This document shows positions 32,801 through 39,879 of a stretch of DNA of 64,000 nt, piece after piece. Under the pieces are notes generated by a model, which worked only from the letters and a program-made list of their open reading frames with translations, was not told the DNA's origin and ran no database searches. Source of the stretch: Solen grandis (Eukaryota; Mollusca; Bivalvia; Adapedonta; Solenidae). How positions within the stretch are numbered: the stretch's first letter is position 1; the number at the start of each line of letters is the position of its first letter. The position numbers and the translations under genes are program-made. The stretch is taken from positions 50,593,040 to 50,657,039 of the forward strand of contig CM037788.1 in assembly GCA_021229015.1 (NCBI GenBank). Reading direction: 5' to 3'.

Positions 32801-33011
32801 ATCTTACCTTAATATCCGTCGAGTTGATGCGTAAATATTTATGATGTAAAGTAACTTCTGTGGGTAGCTACGAGTACTCACTGAGAGCCTGCGAACTGCA
32901 TTCCGAGGTAGTCGCCCTGGACATCACAGTGGGGTTTCTCAAGACCCAGGAGCGGGAACTGGGAGGCCGAAAGACGGGCGTTCACTTCCGCCAGTTTCTG
33001 GGCACAGGGAC
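29863..33011 (-). CDS. Thyroglobulin type-1 domain protein, at least three 3' exons
   Basis: Minus-strand exons 33011-32882, 31671-31592 and 30050-29863 (stop TAG 29865-29863) join in matching phases (2, then 1). Domain 1 begins at PCAQKLAEVNARLS, has PHCDVQGDYLGMQ and AYCVTKNG, and ends at NMDC. It lacks the third and fourth cysteines together, which form one disulfide in this fold, so the loss is coordinated. Domain 2 has all six: QCARDQ, FYCEPNGNY, KC, VCFC (the CWCV position) and the final LKC just before the stop. Type-1 domains are extracellular and often inhibit cysteine or aspartic proteases (thyropins). The 5' end with the signal peptide is missing, perhaps beyond the gap at 34915. 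A candidate 15-nt microexon lies at 34324-34310. Confidence 0.88.
30051..31591. other. Intron of the thyroglobulin-domain gene
   Basis: Holds three exact copies of a 25-bp unit starting AACAATGTTGAACAAACTGT at 30463-30537. Otherwise AT-rich without features. Confidence 0.6.
32110..32330 (+). repeat. tRNA-headed SINE, complete
   Basis: Head with GTAGGCTGAATGGTC..., B-box GTGGGTTCGAACCACGG, short body, and tail GACTGAAATACTGTCGCAGCG followed by a CAAT-rich 3' end and GTTAAACCCAAACAAACAA. The tail is the family signature shared with 565-870 (inverted). Confidence 0.65.
32652..32812. mobile_element. 161-bp MITE with TTAA target
   Basis: Flanked by TTAA on both sides (32652-32655, 32809-32812). 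Inverted repeats begin GGTAAGATACCTGTAATGG and run about 35 bp with very few mismatches. A TTAA target suggests a piggyBac-type mobiliser. No coding capacity. Confidence 0.75.
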
Positions 33012-34914
33012 CTGGCAACACTCACCCGGAATAGAATGCAATTGCAGACATGGTTTTAAGGAGGAATGTAAAAAATGGTTACCTAACGTTTTAATGCCAA
33101 TATAATTAATTCGGCCATTTTATTATTAAAATATCATATTTGTGGAAAAAAAACTCGATAGGAATTCATCGTCATACAGTCTCTTCAAATAGACAAATCG
33201 TACTTCCATTTGTCACAACAAGGTCAAGGACCCCTTCCTTCAATGTTATTTTCGTTGCCTAATGTGTGAAATGTTAATAAGCAAAGCAGATTAATATAAT
33301 TAATTAGAACTTGTGATTATTAGAATATCGTATTTGTGTGTAAAATAAGCCAATTGGGATGGATCTGATCCTGTTTCATCAGTTATTATATCTCTCTTCT
33401 TGCTGATTTATGGTATTACATGTATTACTAGTAAACAAACTAACTACATATGTATAAGGACTCGGGGTCCACCTTAATGCTATATACTAATGTCAAAGGG
33501 TCAGACATTGATATATTTAGATGTTCACGGTCAACTGTATCAAACATATGGAAGAAAAACATCTTGTTTTCTAGATATTTACTCTACCCAGATACTGAGT
33601 TCGTCGACACTGACTTCCTGGGTTGACCAGGTAATAGCGCATTAGAAGTTCTTGAACAATTAACATTACTTGAATTAATCTTAAATTGAACATTCGTAGC
33701 TGTTCACCAATGAAAACGATAAACGTAAGCACATGAACCTTGCTAATTCAAATATTTTTATTCAATAGCCTTCGACAACATATCGGGCGGTGATACACTG
33801 ATTTTGCGTAAAAATGTCAATTCTGACAAAAATAGTTACTGCATGAACTCGCAACCCCCGGATTAATTAAAATAATTAATTAAAATAGAATCTTCAATGT
33901 TTTCCGTAGGGAAAGTAAGTTAAAATATATCTTTGTTATAACTCTTTTCATTTACGTGTCGACCAAAGGCCTTTATCAAAATATAAACAATTTTTGCTGA
34001 CACTTCATAATTTCCTGTAACCATAACAGAATAGTATCATTATGCAAGAAATGCCGTTGTACAGGATATGATGTCATAACATAAATGTACATGACATTAC
34101 ATCGCAAATTAGGAATCATCATATACTATTGCAGACTGGAAATTAGATAAAATTATGTATAGGTTAATGTTTGTTATCGAAGGTTTAACAAATTAAACCG
34201 CTCAAGCTATTTTTTAAGAAGCAAGAATGGTAAAATTCGTCCCTAAATATTCAAATATTACTTAGCGCTCAGTACGGATGGTAGAGATGGATAAAGATCA
34301 TTACTTACCGAGCTCTCTCTTAACTGGATGAAAAAAGGAAATATAAAGTTTAATACAAAGAATACATACCTTCCTTTGGTTTTGTTAAGATTGTTTATAC
34401 ATTTCATAGGACTATTTTATTGCATACATTTAATGCGTATCAAATAAATGCATTATAAAAATGAATGGGTATAGCTGGTAATAACTTGAGAAAAATGAAA
34501 ATCGATATTGACCTAGAAACAAGAGTTATGTACATGTATATGAAAATGTCCAAGTTGTTAGAACTTTCCCAAGTCAACGTAAGTTAAAAACTGTTATAGA
34601 AAAGCGTATAAGGCAGGGTATAATAGATTATTTCTCGCATGTTTTCACTATTTAATTGCCTTTGTTTCGTTTTCGATAGCGCTCTTTCGTCATCGTAAAT
34701 ATGTCACATTTTAAGATATTACTAAATAATGGTGATTTTTAATAAAACGATTTCTATGCATATGTGTTAAATGTAAATTTTGTTTGTATCATTTTATAAA
34801 TTAAATATGTAACTTGATTGTATATATGTGTATATGTTATGCTCTTCAGTTTTTGGAGGAAATAAATGTTTTCTATTCTATATCAAAGTACAACTTAAAT
34901 TGCCACCAGGGAAT
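33012..34914. other. Presumed intron/intergenic up to the gap
   Basis: AT-rich. The only supported point is a possible 15-nt microexon of the thyroglobulin-domain gene at 34324-34310 (minus): a strong pyrimidine-rich acceptor ending TTTTTTCATCCAG, 15 nt, then the donor GTAAGT. Its phase fits the exon at 33011. Confidence 0.45.
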
Positions 34915-35014
34915 NNNNNNNNNNNNNNNNNNNNNNNNNNNNNNNNNNNNNNNNNNNNNNNNNNNNNNNNNNNNNNNNNNNNNNNNNNNNNNNNNNNNNN
35001 NNNNNNNNNNNNNN
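34915..35014. other. Assembly gap, 100 N
   Basis: Exactly 100 N, the usual placeholder for a gap of unknown size. The sequence to the right starts in the middle of a viral capsid gene, so its beginning and the other core genes of the element are not in view. Confidence 0.99.
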
Positions 35015-36059
35015 AAACATCCACAGTAAATAATTTCTTCCACAACTTGTTTAGCAGTATTGATGTGTACCTGAACAACAAACTGATCACCAATAATGCT
35101 GACACATATGCGTACCGGGCCTACATTGAGAATTTGCTGTCTTATTCTACGGACAGTAAATCAACACAGCTCTACGCTACGGAAATGTGGAGTCCTGACA
35201 CGGCGGGTCATATGCAAGCGCATACAGTTGCGGGAGGTAATGAAGGATATAGAAAAAGAAGAACACGTATCCACCAGAGTCGTGTTCTGGAAATGTGCGG
35301 ACGTCTGCATTTAGACCTGTGTTTGCAAGACAAGTACCTTCCCAATGGTGTAGAGATACGACTGCGACTCAACAGAACCCCAGTCAGTTTTTGCCTGTTT
35401 GGAGAAGAGGCAAAAATCCAGTTAATTCAAGCTGGATTCAATGTTCGGACTGTTGACCTGTTACCCGTAGTGGCCAACAACTTAAACCAGACCATCGCTC
35501 AACATGGCATGAAGATCCCAATTCGCCGAGCTGAGGTAAAAACTTTCACCATTCCTGCAGGCCAACGATCAAAGATCGAAGATCATTTATTTCAAGGACA
35601 GTTGCCCAAACGTATCATTCTGGGTCTGGTAAAGAATACAGACATGAACGGTGATCTGGCAACCAACCCATTTGATTTTCAACATTTCAACTTGTCTAAG
35701 TTAGAAGTCAGTGTAGACGGAAAGACGACACACAACTTGCCGTTCCAGCCTAACTTTCCCACAGGAGAAATTTTGAGATCATACATGTCCCTGCATCAAG
35801 CCACGGGATCACTCGGTTTAAACCGCTCCATGGGTCTGACAATGAACGATTACATGCAGGGGTACACACTGTGGGGCATTGACTTAACGCCAGATCAAGG
35901 ATCAGAAAGGGACAGCTGCATCCTATAAAAACGGGAAACTTGCGAATCGAGGTTCAGTTTCGTGCAGGTCTTGGTGACCCCATCAATGTGATTGTGTATG
36001 CCGAATACGACAGTCAGATAGAGATTAACGGGTTCAGAGAAGTCATCACAGACTATTAA
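35015..36059 (+). CDS. Polinton-type major capsid protein, 5'-truncated by gap, one frame break
   Basis: The frame is open from the gap edge (VNNFFHNLFSSIDVYLNNKL...YAYRAYIENLLSY) to a stop at 35926-35928. It matches the F54H12.2-like family annotated in many invertebrates, the double jelly-roll major capsid protein of Mavericks/Polintons. The family C-terminus continues in another frame from about 35912 (blocks GNLRIEVQF and INVIVYAEYDSQIEI) to the stop TAA at 36057-36059. The break sits at the AAAGGG run 35906-35911. About 345 residues are present, and the N-terminal part is lost in the gap. Its role is the main virion shell. Assignment as major rather than minor capsid protein rests on memory of the family. 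Confidence 0.82.
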
Positions 36060-36061
36060 CC

Positions 36062-36514
36062 ATGAGCAAATCAGGACAACAGCTGGCCAAACAACTGTAC
36101 GAAGAAATCTACAACTTGAATAGGCGAAACGATATGGTAAAGAGTTTGAACCAGCATGTGGTGCATGAACTGCAGACACACCTCTTTGATATCGCGAAAG
36201 AAAACTGTTATGGTTGCATTGTTGATCATCCCAGTCAGACCCAACATCCCATATGTTTGTTTAGCAGCAAAAGTGAGTGGGTCGAGATGTTTCTGAACAG
36301 TGCATTAAAAAAACTGGACATGTATCAAGTGATGGAAAGATGGTACGCTGAACTACAAAACATGGATCTCACACGCGCTGAGAAAGCTGATGCTTATCAG
36401 ATGTGGGCAAATATAAAGGCTAGTGTAGATACGAACAAGATCACACCATTGGAAGCTTTTGAGTGCGAATGGGCAGGACGCATTAAACAAGATTGGGAAA
36501 ATGGAAACGATTGA
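36062..36514 (+). CDS. Conserved small Polinton-type protein with Cys/His cluster
   Basis: 150 residues, starting 3 nt after the capsid stop and overlapping the protease start by 14 nt, so the three are arranged like a co-transcribed late block. Mostly helical and charged. A CYGCIVDHPSQTQHPIC cluster (residues about 50-66; C-x2-C...H...H-x2-C) could bind zinc. Proteins with this DHPSQxxH motif accompany capsid genes in Maverick-like elements. Function is not known to me. Confidence 0.6.
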   Translation: MSKSGQQLAKQLYEEIYNLNRRNDMVKSLNQHVVHELQTHLFDIAKENCYGCIVDHPSQTQHPICLFSSKSEWVEMFLNSALKKLDMYQVMERWYAELQNMDLTRAEKADAYQMWANIKASVDTNKITPLEAFECEWAGRIKQDWENGND

Positions 36515-37100
36515 GTTGCAGTATATTTTGGATCATTCACCAATTCTAGCTCCCTTGAATGCCGTGGTATGTGCTAAAGATCAACTACCACAACGTAGAC
36601 CAGAGACTGTAAAAGCTTACATAGTGAATACCCACAATTCGACTCAACCTGGTGAACATTGGGTGGTTGTGTTTTTCAACGATAAATCGACTTACTACTT
36701 TGATTCGTATGGACAAAAACCACTCCATTGTGACATTCAACGTTTCTTGGAAAGACATGGACCCTATACATGGAATCTCATGAGACTTCAAGGATACAAC
36801 ACGTTTGTGTGTGGAGCATATTGTTTGTTTGCTTTGCATTTTCTTGTTCGAGGATGTGATTTAACACGGGTGTTTAGAGCTATATTCCGGACAGAGGATC
36901 AACCTCACTTCAATTTGAACGATTCCAATGTGGGATGTTGGTTTTACCAGAACTATTCAGAACTGTACAAACGTGCAAGAAGACAAGTGTGTAATCAGCA
37001 CCAACAAACATGCACAGCTAAACATCCACCAAAGTTTGGAGATGGTCGTGCGTGTTTTGAATTACTGACGAATAGTTTGGACCCATTCTACTTTCATTAA
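36501..37100 (+). CDS. Adenovirus-type cysteine protease (Polinton PRO)
   Basis: The ATG at 36501 overlaps the previous stop (ATGGAAACGATTGA), giving 199 residues. A longer in-frame start inside the previous gene is less likely. Key blocks: GEHWVVVFF (catalytic His), YYFDSYG (acidic partner), LQGYNTFVCGAYCLFALHFL (oxyanion Gln region and nucleophile Cys in CGAYC). These are the hallmarks of the adenain/ULP-like maturation protease found in Polintons. Its likely job is cleaving capsid precursors. The C-terminus ends NSLDPFYFH. An AATAAA follows at 37195. Confidence 0.88.
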   Translation: METIELQYILDHSPILAPLNAVVCAKDQLPQRRPETVKAYIVNTHNSTQPGEHWVVVFFNDKSTYYFDSYGQKPLHCDIQRFLERHGPYTWNLMRLQGYNTFVCGAYCLFALHFLVRGCDLTRVFRAIFRTEDQPHFNLNDSNVGCWFYQNYSELYKRARRQVCNQHQQTCTAKHPPKFGDGRACFELLTNSLDPFYFH

Positions 37101-37194
37101 AGTGTTATGTACTTGTTGTTCATAGTGCTTGCATTGTTCATATTGTTTGTTCATATTGTTTGTTCATATTTTGTTTGCAATGTTCATAGAGTTC

Positions 37195-37200
37195 AATAAA
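37195..37200 (+). terminator. Poly(A) signal after the capsid-protease block
   Basis: AATAAA 95 nt after the protease stop. Before it lies a run of TTGTTCATA repeats. The signal converges on the stem-loop of the minus-strand RING gene 82 nt further on. Confidence 0.7.
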
Positions 37201-37281
37201 AGACTAAAACTGATTTGATTTCTTGTTGTTTATCTTACACATTAACAATTGTGATATATTCCCTCTCGAATATAGTTTGAT

Positions 37282-37297
37282 GGCCCTGAAAAGGGCC
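37282..37297 (-). terminator. Histone-type 3' stem-loop of the RING gene
   Basis: The minus strand reads GGCCCT-TTTC-AGGGCC, preceded by an A-rich AAAACGG context and followed 15 nt later by GAGAGGGA. It starts 35 nt after the RING stop. The 6-bp stem and TTTC loop match the replication-dependent histone mRNA 3' end. Confidence 0.8.
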
Positions 37298-37331
37298 GTT
37301 TTTGGTTTTTGTGATCCTGAATTACTCGGAG

Positions 37332-37595
37332 TCACCCTACTAACTCTGAATAATCAGGGTCAAACCATATACCATAATAGGCTGAACGCACTGTAGGCCC
37401 ATGTTTAGCGAAAACACAGGCAGGCCAGGCATACACTTGATAGGGTGCCCTACAAAACGGGCACTTCTGAAGCCGTGCGAAGCATCTGACGCATACAATG
37501 TCCTGACATTGACACTGGTTTATGTGATATATATCCTCCTCCCTCTCCTCTAAACACACACCACACTTTTCGAACCAGAGGTTTTGTTCAGACAT
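37332..37595 (-). CDS. Small RING-finger protein
   Basis: 87 residues from ATG 37595. A RING-type zinc arrangement runs CGVC (11-14), CQC, CVRC and CPFCRAPY, with His in YHIN; the CPFC end is typical of RING E3 ubiquitin ligases. There is nothing else in the protein. A TATATAAG box lies about 30 nt upstream on the minus strand (37625-37632), and a histone-type stem-loop follows the stop. Small RING proteins in DNA viruses often degrade host restriction factors; a similar role here is inference. Confidence 0.78.
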   Translation of the reverse strand: MSEQNLWFEKCGVCLEEREEDIYHINQCQCQDIVCVRCFARLQKCPFCRAPYQVYAWPACVFAKHGPTVRSAYYGIWFDPDYSELVG

Positions 37596-37841
37596 TGTGA
37601 TTTCATTCTTCTTCTTTAAAAAACACTTATATAGTTATGAAAAAAAGTAGGTCAGTAGGTCAATCCATCCCCAAATGTCAAGGCCGAAGACAATGCTATC
37701 CAACTTAGGTCAAGGTCGAACTTGAATCATTGGATGGAAATAACGTTCTCTGATTGGTGTACGCTAACAGTAGAAAGTAGGTCAATCCGCCTCAAGACTA
37801 TAAAAGCACACTGCATCGTATCATAATCCTACTACCCAACC
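37596..37841. promoter_or_regulatory. Divergent promoter with AGGTCA half-sites
   Basis: Two TATA boxes face outward: 37625-37632 for the RING gene and 37799-37806 (TATAAAAG) for the plus-strand gene at 37842. Between them are four AGGTCA half-sites (37648, 37656, 37707, 37779), a TCAAGGTCG overlapping the third, and an inverted CCAAT box (GATTGGT near 37752). The block from TAGGTCAATCCA to TCAAGGT is repeated in the promoter at 38990. AGGTCA and TCAAGGTCA are nuclear-receptor sites in animals; use here is inference. Confidence 0.6.
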
Positions 37842-38315
37842 ATGGAAAGCTACGTAACTTCTGATCTCGTTAACAACGCCATACAGGCTGCTGATTTGTA
37901 TGAGCTGACGACAGCTGCTAACCAGGCATCAGTGTCGTACACTCCGACTCCGGTGTACCAACCCAGCTACCAACCAACGTATCAACCTCAGCCTCCACCA
38001 CACCAGCAGCAACCAGTACAGCAACAACAACCAGTGCAACAGCAACCGGCAGCGCAGCCAGTAAATAATGTTGGACAATCTATTCTGAGGGAACTCAAAG
38101 AGGTGAACAACAACCTCATCAAATTGCAAAAGAGAATGGTAGAAGTGGAATGCCGTATCAAAATGAAAACAGACAAGCTGGTGGTGCCTATCACTTTCAC
38201 TCCGGAAAATGTGGAAGCATCCAACAAACGTCCGCATGATGGTGGATCCCATTCTAAGACTGGACTTGGAGCCCATTGTAAAGACATACAAAATTGCAAA
38301 AAGAGTAAGAAGTAG
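37842..38315 (+). CDS. Unknown Pro/Gln-rich protein with coiled-coil segment
   Basis: 157 residues; the ATG at 37842 lies 36 nt behind the TATA box in a good context (ACCATGG). Residues 1-30 look helical, 33-75 are a Y/P/Q-rich low-complexity stretch (YQP repeats, then QQQPV repeats), 80-108 form an amphipathic helix (LRELKEVNNNLIKLQKRM) likely to coil, and the tail is basic (KKSKK). No family recognised. It is flanked by the shared promoter and by a histone-type stem-loop 18 nt after the stop. Confidence 0.72.
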   Translation: MESYVTSDLVNNAIQAADLYELTTAANQASVSYTPTPVYQPSYQPTYQPQPPPHQQQPVQQQQPVQQQPAAQPVNNVGQSILRELKEVNNNLIKLQKRMVEVECRIKMKTDKLVVPITFTPENVEASNKRPHDGGSHSKTGLGAHCKDIQNCKKSKK

Positions 38316-38332
38316 AGAAAAAAAAAAACAAC

Positions 38333-38348
38333 GGCCCTTTTCAGGGCC
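38333..38348 (+). terminator. Histone-type 3' stem-loop
   Basis: GGCCCTTTTCAGGGCC, preceded by A10-CAAC and followed by AACCCAGATGTCTCGAAAGGAC. The purine block GAAAGG is about 15 nt after the stem, as in histone genes. Confidence 0.85.
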
Positions 38349-38416
38349 AACCCAGATGTCTCGAAAGGACATATTTTTACAATTGTCAAACCAAGTAAAT
38401 AAAAGTATCAAACGAA

Positions 38417-38713
38417 ATGAATTCATGCCATTCGTTTTCAGACTGTGCTATGGATAAGTCACATATAACTAGCGACTGCATATCTGACATGGACAAAATA
38501 GAAGCCCGACACCAACGTTCGCTTAAACTACAAGCCCGATACCAACGTACGCTTAAAATAACAACAACACTCAGGAGTATCATAGACAAATTGAGTGCAT
38601 GTTACTTTCATGAACTATACTACGATGATATCTTAAATATCATTGAAGCACATTTCATCACCATAGAACATGTTGAATACCTGCTGAAGAAACTCACAGA
38701 CGATCATGAGTAA
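38417..38713 (+). CDS. Small unknown protein between two stem-loops
   Basis: Up to 98 residues; the true start may be ATG 38417 or the later ATG at 38450. Helical, charged sequence (SIIDKLSACYFHELYYDDIL..., HVEYLLKKLTDD) with two imperfect RHQRSLKLQ/RYQRTLKI repeats at 31-48. No family recognised. No full TATA box lies upstream, only AATAAAAGT at about 38398. A stem-loop starts 28 nt after the stop. Confidence 0.6.
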   Translation: MNSCHSFSDCAMDKSHITSDCISDMDKIEARHQRSLKLQARYQRTLKITTTLRSIIDKLSACYFHELYYDDILNIIEAHFITIEHVEYLLKKLTDDHE

Positions 38714-38740
38714 CCACTACTCTGTGAAAAAAAAAACAAC

Positions 38741-38756
38741 GGCCCTTATCAGGGCC
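38741..38756 (+). terminator. Histone-type 3' stem-loop
   Basis: GGCCCTTATCAGGGCC: the same stem as the other copies with one loop change (TATC), followed by AACCCAAATGTCTCGAAAGAG with the purine block at the same spacing. Confidence 0.8.
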
Positions 38757-38989
38757 AACCCAAATGTCTCGAAAGAGAATATACCTCAATTGTCACCATT
38801 ATTTTCAAATTCCATTCAAATTTTCTTTCATTAAAAATATGATCCAATGTTTTATAAAAAATGTTACAAAAAGTTTACAAAAATGTTACAAAAATGTTAC
38901 AAAAATAAAAATGTTACAAAAAAAAAAGTCATCACTACTACAAATTCGGCTTGAAATGTTTTTAATTTTACAGCAATTCTGATATGTCA
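38757..38989. other. AT-rich spacer
   Basis: Contains several ATGTTACAAAAA repeats (38860-38930). No gene. Confidence 0.5.
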
Positions 38990-39110
38990 ATACAAAAGTA
39001 GGTCAATCCACCCCAATGTCAAGGCCAAAGGCAATGCTATCCAACTCAGGTCAAGGTTAATTAAAATTTTGGGGAAACATCAAGGCTATAAAAGCGCACC
39101 GCATCAAGCA
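38990..39110 (+). promoter_or_regulatory. Second copy of the AGGTCA/TATA promoter
   Basis: Repeats the upstream module of 37640-37720 with few changes (GTAGGTCAATCCA, ATGTCAAGGCC, GCAATGCTATCCAACT, AGGTCAAGGT) and ends with TATAAAAG at 39087-39094, 43 nt before the ATG at 39137. Two AGGTCA half-sites at 39000 and 39048. Confidence 0.65.
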
Positions 39111-39136
39111 TTCAGTCATATTCTCGCTGCACAACC

Positions 39137-39399
39137 ATGGAACAAATTCAGCAACTGAGTGAATTTATCCACGAATTGATGGGGTTGATCGAACGACAAC
39201 GCAATGAGTGGAGACAACAGCAAGACCATATTGCAGAATACCATCTGGTTTTGTCAAACAATATGTAGAACAATGTGCAGAACAACAGATGATGCAACGC
39301 GATGAACATGATGCCTATATGCTCATGGAACATCAGGAGATGTTGAGACAACAGCAACAAGATGAAGATGAAGATCATATGTTCATAGAACAACATTAA
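39137..39399 (+). CDS. Small Gln/Glu-rich coiled-coil protein, frame broken
   Basis: The first frame starts at ATG 39137 (ACCATGG context), reads MEQIQQLSEFIHELMGLIER... and stops at 39268. A second, overlapping frame (open across 39208-39399) carries on in the same style (YVEQCAEQQMMQRDEHDAY, then EMLRQQQQDEDED). Promoter before and stem-loop after suggest one gene with a frame break between about 39208 and 39268. The stop at 39399 is about 100 nt before the stem-loop; in between are GATGTCACCGAAA repeats. No family recognised. Confidence 0.5.
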
Positions 39400-39500
39400 A
39401 GATAAAACGATGTCATCGTAATCAGTGACGATGAACACGATGTCACCGAAACCAAACACGATGTGGACAATGTCACCGAAATCTAAAGAAGAAACAAAAC

Positions 39501-39516
39501 GGCCCTTTTCAGGGCC
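39501..39516 (+). terminator. Histone-type 3' stem-loop
   Basis: GGCCCTTTTCAGGGCC followed by AACCCAAATGTCTCGAAAGGAC, then TTTACAATTGTCA. The same 60-nt context surrounds the copies at 38333 and 38741. Confidence 0.85.
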
Positions 39517-39574
39517 AACCCAAATGTCTCGAAAGGACATTTTTACAATTGTCATTTTTACAATTTTACATAAA

Positions 39575-39685
39575 TCTGTTTTCATATAGAGTACCATTCG
39601 GTACTATAGATTCTGTTTTCATATAGAGTACCATTCGGTACTATAGATTCTGTTTTCATATAGAGTACCATTCGGTACTATAGAT
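39575..39685 (+). repeat. Three perfect 37-bp tandem repeats with hairpin core
   Basis: Three exact 37-bp units starting TCTGTTTTCATATAGAG (39575, 39612, 39649). Each holds AGTACC-ATTC-GGTACT, a 6-bp stem with 4-nt loop. Confidence 0.92.
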
Positions 39686-39862
39686 TTGGTACCATAAGTA
39701 CCAAAAAAAAAAAAAAAATTTATGGTACCACGGTACCATAAAAAAAAAAATTTATGGTACCTTGGTACCATAGTGCCACCCTATACTACTAACAGCAATT
39801 TGGTACCATGCTTACATTGTATGCATTGCGATAAAACAGGGGTGCAACCGCTTGCACCCTGC
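39686..39862. repeat. GGTACC palindrome cluster and hairpin
   Basis: Two 20-bp palindromes, TATGGTACC-AC-GGTACCATA (39721-39740) and TATGGTACC-TT-GGTACCATA (39753-39772), separated by A/T tracts, then GGGTGCAA-CCGC-TTGCACCC (39840-39859). Together with the 37-bp iterons this looks like a replication origin or an element end (inference). Confidence 0.8.
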
Positions 39863-39879
39863 AGAAAGTCCATTTCATT

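Larger units (their letters stand above)
31672..32881. other. Intron with a SINE and a MITE
   Basis: Contains the SINE at 32110-32330 and the MITE at 32652-32812, listed separately. The rest shows nothing. Confidence 0.6.

Noticed and set aside
34828..35014. Start codon and N-terminal part of the capsid frame left of the gap
   Set aside because: The frame only appears continuous because N bases carry no stop; sequence left of the gap shows no capsid similarity.
37842..39399. Small genes before the stem-loops as histones or linker histones
   Set aside because: None has a histone fold or the lysine-rich tail pattern; they are Gln/Pro-rich or helical unknowns.
39575..39685. CRISPR array
   Set aside because: Three directly abutting 37-bp repeats without spacers in eukaryotic DNA; a tandem repeat.
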